Positions 1 to 7,920 of a stretch of 64,000 nucleotides of DNA are shown in pieces. Both the position numbers and the translations under genes were made by a program. The stretch comes from Mycobacteroides sp. LB1. GTDB lineage: Bacteria; Actinomycetota; Actinomycetes; Mycobacteriales; Mycobacteriaceae. Location: contig NZ_JACCFF010000005.1 of assembly GCF_013449725.1 (NCBI RefSeq), forward strand, positions 310,001 to 374,000. Direction: 5' to 3'. The notes beneath the pieces are model-generated. The model was given only the letters and a program-made list of their open reading frames with translations, was not told where the DNA came from and did no database searches. Every line of letters begins with the position of its first letter. The stretch's first letter is position 1.

Positions 1-1152
1 GTACTCGTCGCCTTGCTGCCCGAATGCGGAGGTGCAGTTAGTCGACATGTTCGCGAACAAGGTGTTGTTGCAGACATCAGGCGAGGTGTTCGACGGCACG
101 GCGTCCAGGCACATCTGCTGGCGCTGGCAGGCCACCGTGAAGTCAGCAGCGCGCCCGTCCGCGGACCGGAACTCGTTGGGTCCGCCCTGGCAGCCGCCGC
201 TATGGCGCTGCGCATACAGCACGGGGTCCACCGCGGACGGCCGGTACTGGCCCGAGGGGTCGGTGACATAGTCGGCCGGTTTGGCGATCACCTGCGGTGC
301 GTTGACTCCTCCGGGCATACCGTCCCAGTCCGCGGTCAGGGCTCCGGAGGTGGGGGTGTTGGAGGCGCGGTAGGACAGGGTGATCTCGATGGGGAAGGCG
401 AAGATGTTGGCCTGGCCCAGGTTGATCAGGATGTTGGTCTGTTTCGGAAAGCCCGGCCCGATACCCGGAGTCACGTCGATCGCGGCGCGATTGGTGTCAC
501 GGGCCACCGGGATCGAGAACGTGCCAATGGTTCGCGACGGGGCGCCGGGGTGTGCGTCAGATTCGACCAAGACCACGTTGGTGCCTTGACGTAGATGGGT
601 GCCTTCGGGAATCTTCACCCCGACGGCCATATCCGAGGGCGAAAAGATGGTTTTGCGGCGGATGACGATGTCGCCACCACCACCGGAGAACGGGACCACC
701 TGGTAATCAACATCATTCGATGCGTAGGTCGCTCCCCCATCACCGGACCACGCAGCGGCCTGCAGCGTCATCTCCCCCGGCAGATGGATCGCGATGTTCT
801 TGCCGGCCCAGGTGGTCGGGAAGAAGATGCCGTCCTTGGCGAACATCGGCACCGTGAAACTCGACAGCTCACGTGCGGCAGCCAACGGCTGGCCCATGCC
901 GTTACCCTCCCCTTGTGGGGCTGACGACGAAACCTTGGCGCCGCCAATGTTGTTGATGCGCGGCGCATCAGCAGGCATCTCCCGCGGCGCCGGCAACGGC
1001 GGCGGAGTCGGGATATTCGGGTCAGCTGCCGCTACGCCGGCGGTCATTTTCAACCCGGCGGTGGGCAGGACCACGAATGTGGCCGCCAGCAGCGCAAGGC
1101 CCACCAATATCACGCGTCGCAGCAGTGGCGTTGTTGTGGAAGTTTTTGTCAT
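1..1152 (-). CDS. Secreted cysteine-rich protein of unknown function, 3' end beyond window
   Basis: The minus-strand frame is open from an ATG at 1152 to the window edge, about 384 codons, so the C-terminus is missing. An N-terminal hydrophobic segment ends in AGVAAADPN, a plausible signal peptide. The visible end is cysteine-rich (AQRHSGGCQGGPNEF, then further Cys residues), consistent with disulfides outside the membrane. It is a clear paralogue of the 435-residue protein at 46564-47871 along its whole visible length. The ATG overlaps the TGA of the upstream MspA-like gene (TGATG), so the two are probably translationally coupled. I know no named domain. A role in the envelope together with the MspA-like partner is inference from linkage, which is seen twice in this window. 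Confidence 0.85.
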   Translation of the reverse strand, partial: MTKTSTTTPLLRRVILVGLALLAATFVVLPTAGLKMTAGVAAADPNIPTPPPLPAPREMPADAPRINNIGGAKVSSSAPQGEGNGMGQPLAAARELSSFTVPMFAKDGIFFPTTWAGKNIAIHLPGEMTLQAAAWSGDGGATYASNDVDYQVVPFSGGGGDIVIRRKTIFSPSDMAVGVKIPEGTHLRQGTNVVLVESDAHPGAPSRTIGTFSIPVARDTNRAAIDVTPGIGPGFPKQTNILINLGQANIFAFPIEITLSYRASNTPTSGALTADWDGMPGGVNAPQVIAKPADYVTDPSGQYRPSAVDPVLYAQRHSGGCQGGPNEFRSADGRAADFTVACQRQQMCLDAVPSNTSPDVCNNTLFANMSTNCTSAFGQQGDEY

Positions 1153-1898
1153 CACAGGTCTTTCGGCTCGCCGTAGACGGTTTGGGTGTCGTTGCCGTTC
1201 TCGGTGCGGATCCGGAATGTCGCGAAGGACTGGATCTTCACCTGGCCGCCGCAGCCGTCGGCTTCCACGTTTTGGTTACGTACTTGGGATACGGCGTGCA
1301 TGTTTCGGAAGTTGATTCGGTCCATCGGCAGCTGCGCCAAACCGCCAGGTTTGAGCACGACACGCATGTATCCGCCGATGTGCTCCTGCGCTCCCACCGA
1401 GGCACCACCGGAGACACCACCAAAACCGCCACCCTGGCCACCGCCACCTCCCGAGCCGCCTTGGCCACCGCCATAAGCCCCGCCGTAAGCCTGCCCGGAC
1501 AGCTGCTGGCTAAGCGTCAAACCCAGGTCGCCGCCGAGTTCCACACCCGAGGACGAATCGGTGCGGCAGCCCACGAAGTACCCGGTCTCCAGCTGTGCGT
1601 CCTGAATGACCGCCGCACCAGCACCGCTGATGGTGGCCTCGGCTCGATAGGACACCCGGGCTTGCCACGAGTTGCTCGCCCCGGCGATGTTGTCGATGTG
1701 ATCGATCACCTCATTGGTCATCGTCAACCCAACAGTCCAGCCGTCATCGGTCACAAACTGCTGCTGCTGATCGGGCATCACCTGCGGATCAGCGCTAGCC
1801 AGACCCGCCAGAGTCGAGGCAGACGCCGCTGCGATCGCAACACTCAGGGCTGCCGCGACGCCGGTCGCGCGCTGCAGTGGTGATCGTGTTATTGACAT
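1152..1898 (-). CDS. MspA-family outer-membrane protein, divergent
   Basis: 248 residues with a signal peptide ending LAGLASA before DPQVMPD. The fold signature of the MspA porin family is visible: QLETGYFVGC matches the family's LELGYQ strand, GGYMRVVLKPG matches the GGVLLRPFARL strand, and the C-terminus RTENGNDTQTVYGEP matches the family's STGDSVTTYGEP ending. Unlike MspA it has a long glycine-rich insertion (about residues 140-170) and cysteines at the GYFVGC and DGCGGQ positions. Its paralogue is 45790-46563, and both are followed directly by the same secreted protein. It is probably an envelope channel or channel-like protein. Pore function is inferred from the family only. Confidence 0.85.
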   Translation of the reverse strand: MSITRSPLQRATGVAAALSVAIAAASASTLAGLASADPQVMPDQQQQFVTDDGWTVGLTMTNEVIDHIDNIAGASNSWQARVSYRAEATISGAGAAVIQDAQLETGYFVGCRTDSSSGVELGGDLGLTLSQQLSGQAYGGAYGGGQGGSGGGGGQGGGFGGVSGGASVGAQEHIGGYMRVVLKPGGLAQLPMDRINFRNMHAVSQVRNQNVEADGCGGQVKIQSFATFRIRTENGNDTQTVYGEPKDL

Positions 1899-2114
1899 GT
1901 GTGACAGGCCTTCCCGTGACCTATACCGCCGAAGCGGGTGTGCGATATACGACTGCGGGAACCCCTACAGCTAACAGAACTGTACGGTTAGTAAAACGTG
2001 ACTGTCAAGTGATGTCCTTGAGACATCAAGCGAAGGTGGCTACAGTAGATTCCGCAAGGGCAGATACTGTGGGGACAAGACCGGTACGCAAGCAGATACG
2101 CAGAGGCAAGAGTT
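1899..2114. promoter_or_regulatory. Divergent promoter region with two inverted repeats
   Basis: This 216-bp gap separates the minus-strand mspA-like gene from the plus-strand EspR-like gene. It holds CTAAC-N11-GTTAG (1971-1991) and a perfect TGATGTC-CTTGA-GACATCA repeat (2010-2028). Both are well placed to be operators, and the adjacent helix-turn-helix protein is the obvious candidate binder. That assignment is inference. Confidence 0.45.
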
Positions 2115-2528
2115 GTGGTGCAGTTTTCGGAGCGGATAGCTCATCTGATGGAGACCGTGCACCCGGCGGGGCGCGGTCCCTACAACCTCGCCGAGGTTGT
2201 AGCCGGGATCGCCGAACACGATGTCAAGATCTCGGTGCCCTACCTATCGCACCTGCGCAACGGCACCCGCACCAACCCCAAACCCGAAATTGTCACCGCG
2301 TTAGCGGCATTTTTCAAGGTCAGCCCCGCCTACTTCTACGACGCCACTTACGCCAAGAAGATTGATGAAGACCTAGATTTGATTGTGCAGCTGCGTGATT
2401 CGAAAGTCCGCGAGATCGCCGAACGCAGCTACGGCCTCTCAGAAGGGGCGCGCCAAGTCGTTGCCGACATGGTCAATCACCTACGCACCGCCGAAGGACT
2501 GCCCGACAAACCCACCTCCGAGACGTAG
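2115..2528 (+). CDS. EspR-like helix-turn-helix nucleoid-associated/transcription regulator
   Basis: 137 residues, close to the 132 of M. tuberculosis EspR. It shares that family's layout: an N-terminal GRGPYNLAEVV region, the HTH core PYLSHLRNGTRTNPKPE (about residues 42-58), a FFKVSPAYFYD segment and a C-terminal dimerisation helix pair. EspR binds DNA as a dimer of dimers and controls ESX-1 and envelope genes. No ESX genes are visible here, so the targets are probably local. The gene starts at one of two adjacent GTG codons and is divergent from the mspA-like gene. Its last 52 bp overlap the 3' end of the convergent membrane-protein gene. It is likely autoregulated through the repeats in the upstream gap. 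Confidence 0.85.
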   Translation: MVQFSERIAHLMETVHPAGRGPYNLAEVVAGIAEHDVKISVPYLSHLRNGTRTNPKPEIVTALAAFFKVSPAYFYDATYAKKIDEDLDLIVQLRDSKVREIAERSYGLSEGARQVVADMVNHLRTAEGLPDKPTSET

Positions 2529-3610
2529 CGCTGGTACGCCGCGGCGATCGCCAACATCCAGGCCTGTCCGGTCACCGCTTCTGGCGTGGTCAGCCACTGG
2601 CAGTTCAGGTTTGGTTCCGGAATGCCCGCCAGCCAGCCGGCCACTGCGTCGGCCCGCTCATTCAACATCGTCGGCGGCACGGCGCCCGACAATGGCGTGT
2701 AGCGCTGCTGTGCGGTGAGGGTGAGCCCGTCCTGGATTTGGCTGCACCACTCGTGAACCACATCTGTGTGGCTGATGCCTGGGGCAAGTGGTGCATCCAG
2801 GTTCGGCAAAGCATCGATCAGGTGTTGGCGGATCGGGTTGAGCTGGCGCTGTTTTCGGCGCGCCTGTAAGTACAGCACTAGCGGCGGAGCTGTGAACCCG
2901 GCCACGATGCAGAGCACAGCGACAACTGCCGGTACGGCCTTGAACCACACAAACCCAGGATCGCCGGCGGCGGTGCTGCGCATGGCGATACCGTCATGGG
3001 CCACCGATACCAGGCATGATGCTGAGCCGACCGCCAATAGTCCCACTCCCCACCCTGTAGGGGTGTTGTCGGCGCTACGCAGGCCGAGCCAGACCACCTG
3101 CACAAGCACCGCCGCGATGTACAGGTTCGCGGCAACAAGTGCCACTATCAGACCCGCATTGTTTGGGTGGCCGGCCACATCGAACCGATAGGAAAGCAGA
3201 TCCAGCGATGTGGCGTTGCCGACCATCATCGCAGCAGCCATCACGGCAAGCACACTCGATCCGGCCGCCGCGACAAGCCACATTTGTCGCGACTGGATCT
3301 TACGGCGAAGGCTGACGACGAACACTTGCAAAACAGACACCATGATCACACCCGGGCCACCGCATATCTCCATAGCTTGTATGACCGGCGGCAGAAACTC
3401 CCAGCACCAGCTCAGCAGAACCCACAGCCACAACCCGCCGGCCGCGACCGCTGTCATCGCCGTCGCAGGTGAGCGGTGCTGCCGCCACCGCCACACCCGA
3501 TAGGCCATCACAGGCAGTAGGCCTACCAATATCACCGCGTTGGCGACCGGTAGAAACCCCAATCCCGGAGGCAACTGATCCCAGGCCGCGACGACCGACG
3601 ACAGCGTCAT
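2477..3610 (-). CDS. Seven-TM membrane protein, DUF6545/MAB_1171c-like
   Basis: 377 residues. The first about 240 hold roughly seven hydrophobic segments (for example PVANAVILVGLLPVMAYRVW). A cytoplasmic C-terminal domain of about 130 residues follows, carrying the motif DVVHEWCSQIQDGLTLTAQQRY. The paralogue at 4941-6005 has the same layout and the matching motif DLVYEWTAQIQDGLSLTAQHR. Databases call this group a putative transporter; I know of no demonstrated substrate. The ATG overlaps the stop of the upstream ImmA/IrrE gene by 4 bp (ATGA), so the two are co-translated and probably work together. A sensor role is an equally good reading. Confidence 0.75.
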   Translation of the reverse strand: MTLSSVVAAWDQLPPGLGFLPVANAVILVGLLPVMAYRVWRWRQHRSPATAMTAVAAGGLWLWVLLSWCWEFLPPVIQAMEICGGPGVIMVSVLQVFVVSLRRKIQSRQMWLVAAAGSSVLAVMAAAMMVGNATSLDLLSYRFDVAGHPNNAGLIVALVAANLYIAAVLVQVVWLGLRSADNTPTGWGVGLLAVGSASCLVSVAHDGIAMRSTAAGDPGFVWFKAVPAVVAVLCIVAGFTAPPLVLYLQARRKQRQLNPIRQHLIDALPNLDAPLAPGISHTDVVHEWCSQIQDGLTLTAQQRYTPLSGAVPPTMLNERADAVAGWLAGIPEPNLNCQWLTTPEAVTGQAWMLAIAAAYQRYVSEVGLSGSPSAVRR

Positions 3611-4158
3611 CCGATGGCGTCGTCAAGGCCATGGCCCCACCCGGGCCTGCGCCGATAGCCGGCCTCCACCCGGCGCGTCAACAGCCCCGCGAACCACTCG
3701 GCAGCCACCTCGTCCTGCCGCCACACTCCCGAGATGGCCTGATTGTCATCACAGCACGCCCGCTGCAACATATGCGCAATCAAGTCCGAAGACGCCGCCT
3801 GCACCAGCCCCTCCACATACTCGGTCACCGGGCGGCCCCGATGTCCCAGCACCATGTGCCCCAGTTCATGCGCGATCGTGCGATCTCGGCCCACCACACC
3901 AATTCCCACCTGCACAACGTCGCGATCCGGCAACGACAACCACCGCCCGAACACCCCCGCTGGCAACACCACATCCTGGATCGTCAACGACCGACCGGCC
4001 GCGTTCATCCACGCCTGGGCCACCGAAGACACCGAACAGTTCGAGACCGGTAGCCCGGCCAATACCGCGTCTACCGCAGCAACAACCGCCAACTGTTCGC
4101 CGTCAGCCGAGGACCGGCCCGCCCGACGCCAATGACTCCGCCAACCCGACATCCCCAC
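3607..4158 (-). CDS. ImmA/IrrE-type zinc metallopeptidase
   Basis: 183 residues with the gluzincin motif HELGHMVLGH at mid-protein: two His ligands and the catalytic Glu, with the third ligand expected in the EVAAEWFAG helix downstream (Glu). The family includes ImmA, which cleaves a phage repressor, and IrrE/PprI, which cleaves the DdrO repressor. Members usually act on an XRE-type repressor, and one lies nearby at 2115-2528. The start may be GTG 4158 or ATG 4152. It is coupled by a 4-bp overlap to the 7-TM gene downstream. Its divergent paralogue is at 4403-4939. The target is inferred, not shown. Confidence 0.85.
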   Translation of the reverse strand: MGMSGWRSHWRRAGRSSADGEQLAVVAAVDAVLAGLPVSNCSVSSVAQAWMNAAGRSLTIQDVVLPAGVFGRWLSLPDRDVVQVGIGVVGRDRTIAHELGHMVLGHRGRPVTEYVEGLVQAASSDLIAHMLQRACCDDNQAISGVWRQDEVAAEWFAGLLTRRVEAGYRRRPGWGHGLDDAIG

Positions 4159-4242
4159 AAGTTAGCCATCGAGAGGCCATTGCGGCAAGAACAGCCCAGA
4201 AGGGCAGCGAACCTGGGTCCCCGTGCGTCCGCAGTTACTGGA

Positions 4243-4351
4243 AGTCGGCCAAGCCGACTGTCGTCTGGCTCCGATCATCCACCTTTGAACACTTGCGGGA
4301 GCACAACTCTCGGAGGACGACACTGGGCTATCCACAACTTTCTCTTGTGGA
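4243..4351. promoter_or_regulatory. Divergent control region with two perfect inverted repeats
   Basis: Two operator-like palindromes sit between the head-to-head metallopeptidase genes: AGTCGGC-CAA-GCCGACT (4243-4259) and TCCACAA-N7-TTGTGGA (4331-4351). One shared control region for two copies of the same gene pair suggests co-regulation. The protein that binds is unknown. Confidence 0.45.
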
Positions 4352-4402
4352 CGATTCGCGCAGCCTTTGCCGAACGCGCGGCTGATTTGCTAGCTTGAGC
4401 AG

Positions 4403-4939
4403 GTGCGCGGTCGGCAAGATCCTGTTCTGGGCCAAATACTGGCGCGCACCGGATGGTTGGCGGCTTCCCAGATCCGGTCTGCAGTGAACGAGGTGCTCGC
4501 GAGTGCCCCAACTGAAACCTCATCGGTACAGGATTTGATCCAAGCCTGGGGGCTGCACCGCGGCAAGTCGATCACCATTGAGGATGAAGTCCTGCCAGCG
4601 GGGGTGTTCGGTCAGTGGTTGTCGTTCCCCGATCGGGACGTGCTGCGGATCCGGCCCGGCGAGCTCTCACGCGAGCGAACGATTGCCCACGAACTCGGAC
4701 ACATCGCTCTTGGACATCACGGACAACCCGTCGCCGATTACCTCAACAGCCAGATGCAGGCTGCCTCCACTGATTTGGTGGCCTACATGCTGCAACGCTC
4801 CTGCGATGAAACCCATGCCTGGCCACGCGAAGAAGTCGCCGCCGAAAGGTTCGCCAGCCTGCTGCTACGCCGCCTGGAACGTGCTGCCGCCGAGGGAGAA
4901 AGGCTGTCACGGCACCGCATCGATGACGCCCTGAACTGA
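4403..4939 (+). CDS. ImmA/IrrE-type zinc metallopeptidase, second copy
   Basis: 178 residues with HELGHIALGH and the downstream EEVAAERFASLLLRR helix carrying the expected third zinc ligand. It aligns throughout with the protein encoded at 3607-4158 (for example SITIEDEVLPAGVFGQWLS against LTIQDVVLPAGVFGRWLS). The start is GTG. The gene ends one base before the start of its membrane-protein partner at 4941, repeating the pairing seen on the other strand. The two pairs are diverged paralogues and not a recent duplication, so they may recognise different signals. Confidence 0.85.
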   Translation: MRGRQDPVLGQILARTGWLAASQIRSAVNEVLASAPTETSSVQDLIQAWGLHRGKSITIEDEVLPAGVFGQWLSFPDRDVLRIRPGELSRERTIAHELGHIALGHHGQPVADYLNSQMQAASTDLVAYMLQRSCDETHAWPREEVAAERFASLLLRRLERAAAEGERLSRHRIDDALN

Positions 4940-4940
4940 C

Positions 4941-6005
4941 GTGCAGATTCTTCATTTCGTCGTGCTCGTGGCGACCTTCCCGTTGGTGATCTACCGGATA
5001 TGGCGCCTGTGGCTGCACCCGTCAATCCCCGGCGCCGCCATCACAGCATTCGTCACGTCGCTGTGGTTCTGGGTGCTATCGGATATCGAATACATCTGGG
5101 CCGCACTCCCGGACACGCTGCAGGCATTCCAGCTCGCTGCCGGCACGATCATCGTTCCGGCAGCGAGCCTGCACGCATTCGTACTAAGCCTCACGACTGC
5201 GCGAGAGTCCTTCCTGCGCAAAGTCATTCGCGTAATCACCGGATCTGCGTTACTAACGCTTACTGTCGTCCTGCTCATCAGCGCAACCGCGACCATCCCC
5301 GACGGCAGCCCCTATGCGATCGGTACCATCAGTAACCAGACCCCACTGATAGCAGCGACCATCATCACGCACGCCTACGCCGCGGCGATATTCGCCCATC
5401 TCATACTGCTAGGACTGCGCGCAGCAGACCAGTCCCCCGCAGGCAAAGGCATGCGATTCCTCACGGCCGCATCAGTATTCCAACTATTCCCAGTGATTCA
5501 CGGCGGAATATGGACCCCCCTGGCCCTACATCTAGCCAAACCGGTCCCGCCAAGTCACTACCTACTATTTCAGATAGCACCCGGCCTGGCCGCGCCCCCG
5601 CTTTTCCTTGCCGCAATCATCTGGCCACCCTGGGAAACACGACGCAAGGCTCGCCGCGAGCTACAACTCCTGGCCCCACTACATCGAGCACTCGAAGCCC
5701 AGTTTCCCGATCTGGGTCCGCCCACGCCACGCGGCACTAGAGCATCCGACCTCGTCTACGAATGGACCGCCCAGATACAAGACGGGCTCAGCCTCACAGC
5801 CCAACACAGAAACATCCCCCTGGACACAACCCAACCACCAGCCGATGACACTGAACACGCCTGCGCCGTAATCAATTGGCTACGTGAGGAATCCGCACCC
5901 GCCATCAGCGAGGCTTGGCTCAACCCGCCACCAACAATGACCGGCGCGCAATGGGTACTCGCACTCGCCAAAGCCCACCTACACGCAACCACTGCCATGC
6001 ATTAG
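4941..6005 (+). CDS. Seven-TM membrane protein, DUF6545/MAB_1171c-like, second copy
   Basis: 354 residues. It starts at a GTG one base after the metallopeptidase stop. Hydrophobic segments fill residues 1-230 (QILHFVVLVATFPLVIYRIW is the first). A soluble domain follows with DLVYEWTAQIQDGLSLTAQ and a C-terminal PPTMTGAQWVLALAKAH segment, matching VTGQAWMLAIAAAYQ of the copy at 2477-3610. Strict pairing of this family with ImmA/IrrE on both strands suggests that membrane signal and proteolysis are coupled. That is inference, as no substrate or ligand is visible. Confidence 0.75.
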   Translation: MQILHFVVLVATFPLVIYRIWRLWLHPSIPGAAITAFVTSLWFWVLSDIEYIWAALPDTLQAFQLAAGTIIVPAASLHAFVLSLTTARESFLRKVIRVITGSALLTLTVVLLISATATIPDGSPYAIGTISNQTPLIAATIITHAYAAAIFAHLILLGLRAADQSPAGKGMRFLTAASVFQLFPVIHGGIWTPLALHLAKPVPPSHYLLFQIAPGLAAPPLFLAAIIWPPWETRRKARRELQLLAPLHRALEAQFPDLGPPTPRGTRASDLVYEWTAQIQDGLSLTAQHRNIPLDTTQPPADDTEHACAVINWLREESAPAISEAWLNPPPTMTGAQWVLALAKAHLHATTAMH

Positions 6006-6307
6006 TGGCCTACGAAGGCCACACCACTGCGATCTGCGGTGATCATGCGCGCTGGCGATTCGCGCTGCGGCGTATCAGGTGTTTCAGAAGGCAGTAGGTG
6101 TCATGGGCCATACGCCGAGCGCGCACCCTCTTACCGTGAGATCAGCCAGCGAGCGGCCGTCACTGACCCCGACCACGCCCTGGTCACAGCCGCGATCCGC
6201 CGCCTGATATCGGAATAGGTACGGCACGACGTTTTTACGAGTCACCCGAATCTACCGATATTCCGTCTTGCGGAATCGTCTGTGGCAAAGCGCTTATCGG
6301 CGGTAAC

Positions 6308-6341
6308 AGTTCTTGATCAGAAGGTCGGGCGTTCGAGTCGT
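6308..6341 (+). other. tRNA-like 3' half remnant
   Basis: The run TTGATCAGAAGGTCG and then GCGTTCGAGTC reads like the anticodon-arm, variable-loop and T-loop of an actinobacterial tRNA. The stems do not pair properly, there is no matching 5' half, and no acceptor or CCA end is clear. It may be an old attachment-site scar, or chance. Confidence 0.2.
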
Positions 6342-6646
6342 TGCTAGCAGCAACCGGAACTGGGGACTGCTTTACATACATATGCACCGTCCGCTTGCAG
6401 GCCAGCCGGCCGCCGCCTCCCGTTGGGGCAGGCCAGTTCCTTCGCCGGTCGACGGACAGGGCGTGACCGTCCGAGGCTGCAGGCCGCTCACCGTGAGCGT
6501 CCGTTCGCTAGGTGGAACTTGTGAAGGTGCTGGGCGCGTCACGTACCGAATGTTCGGCTGAGACACTCACAAGTTGTGCTTGTGGTATTCAAACTTCTAT
6601 TTGTTCTGCTGAACTCCCAAGGCAGACCGCGCCATGGCGGTGTACC

Positions 6647-6674
6647 TTACTGACATCCCAGTCGACAAAACTGA
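6647..6674 (+). repeat. 28-bp block shared with 32201-32228
   Basis: It begins TTACTGACAT and matches the block just upstream of the hydrolase gene at 32239 at 25 of 28 positions. Here it lies inside a possible 22-codon reading frame (6634-6702, MAVYLTDIPVDKTEGG...). In the other copy the same frame reads TDIPVEKSE. It may be a leader peptide, the 5' end of a deleted gene, or a binding site. Confidence 0.5.
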
Positions 6675-6960
6675 GGGAGGTCCAATCCGCAGAAACGCCT
6701 GAAGCAGAGAAATGACCTTCCTGGCGGGCGGCGGAAAACATTCCGGGCACGGCGATTCGAACGCTGATTGTATGTGGATTTGCGGCTTAGCCCGACTCCC
6801 TGGTCGCTATGCCTTATCTTGACCAATCGCTCACATGCGTTGCTCTCGAAATTATTCACATTGCCATCCGTTATGAGATTTTACGACAATTTTCCGGGCG
6901 AGTTGTTCCGATATCTTGATTAAGTGTATTGATCTATCTATTGAATACGAAAGGTCTCAC

Positions 6961-7722
6961 ATGTCAGGTCCACTAGCAGGTAAGCTCGCCCTAGTTACTG
7001 GAGGATCAGCAAATCTTGGCAGTCTCTTTGCGCACTCCTTGGCTTCAGACGGCGCCGATATCCTGGTGCACTACAACAGCCCACGGCGCAGCGAAGAAGC
7101 TGACGGGGTTGTTCAAGAGCTTGAAAAACTAGGCGTCAAGGCCATTTCGCATCAGGCAGATCTGACTGACAACAGCCAAATAACTGAGTTAGTTGATGTG
7201 GCTATTGAGAATTTTGGCAGGTGGGACATCCTGGTTAATACCTCAGGTGTAATCGTGCGGAAGCCGCTCGTGGAAACAACCGAGGCGGAGTTTGACAACT
7301 CATTCGCAGTGAACGCAAAGATTCCTTTTTTTCTTATGCAAGAAGCATACTCGAAGATGTCCGACAACGGCAGAATTATCAACATGGTTACCACCCAAGT
7401 CGCGGTGACGGCAGCTACTTACTCTGCCTACGCTGGAAGTAAATCACCCGTTGAACACTTCACAAAGGCTTTCGCGAAAGAGGTTGGATCACGGGGAATC
7501 ACGGTAAACTGTATTGCCCCAGGACCCCAGAAGACCAGCTTTCTGTACGGCGCCGAAACCGAGGACACGCTGACATGGCTCAAAGGACAAACGGTCACGG
7601 GCGAACTCGGCGACCCTGAGGATGTTGTGCCCGTCATGAGGTTTTTGGCCGCACCGGAAACGCGGTGGGTTACTGCGCAGACCATCTATGTCAATGGTGG
7701 AATGATCTCCCCAATCAATTAG
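6961..7722 (+). CDS. SDR-family oxidoreductase, atypical catalytic residues
   Basis: About 253 residues from the ATG at 6961, which follows the Shine-Dalgarno-like ATACGAAAGG. This is a short-chain dehydrogenase with a Rossmann fold. The cofactor motif is TGGSANLG, so the usual second Gly of TGxxxGxG is Asn. YSAYAGSK supplies the YxxxK pair, but the residue 13 before the Tyr is Thr where most SDRs have Ser. The sequence ends VNGGMISPIN. It is paralogous to 34176-34985, which shares these oddities, so they are a family trait. The codons are visibly less GC-rich than the neighbours, hinting at separate acquisition. The substrate is unknown. Confidence 0.85.
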   Translation: MSGPLAGKLALVTGGSANLGSLFAHSLASDGADILVHYNSPRRSEEADGVVQELEKLGVKAISHQADLTDNSQITELVDVAIENFGRWDILVNTSGVIVRKPLVETTEAEFDNSFAVNAKIPFFLMQEAYSKMSDNGRIINMVTTQVAVTAATYSAYAGSKSPVEHFTKAFAKEVGSRGITVNCIAPGPQKTSFLYGAETEDTLTWLKGQTVTGELGDPEDVVPVMRFLAAPETRWVTAQTIYVNGGMISPIN

Positions 7723-7920
7723 ACGCAAGCCTTTCAGGGAATTCTTTTCCTGCTTCCTGAACGCCCGCGCCAATCATCGAGCCGCCCCCAGGGGCGTCAA
7801 CCGTCCCAACTCTTGCCGTGGTCTGCATATATCCGGAAGTATTGTTACTGATACTGTCAGTACCCGTATTTATTCAGCGGTGTTACTTCGCGCCGGATGG
7901 ACGTGTGAAGGAGATATTGG

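Larger units (their letters stand above)
6006..6960. other. Long gene-poor stretch with remnants
   Basis: I see no convincing gene in about 950 bp. It holds ATTCCG-N5-CGGAAT (6260-6276), a tRNA-like segment (6308-6341), a 28-bp block also found at 32201-32228 (here 6647-6674), and AT-richer DNA from about 6560 onward. A short open segment around 6120-6215 encodes SYREISQRAAVTDPDHALV in one frame and may be a gene fragment, but I do not recognise it. Confidence 0.5.

Noticed and set aside
13..1315. Several plus-strand frames at the window start
   Set aside because: The minus strand carries a frame homologous to 46564-47871 throughout, so these are shadows.
4313..4360. TCCACAA repeats as DnaA boxes marking an origin
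   Set aside because: One symmetrical pair in a divergent promoter fits an operator better. No cluster of further boxes or replication gene is nearby.
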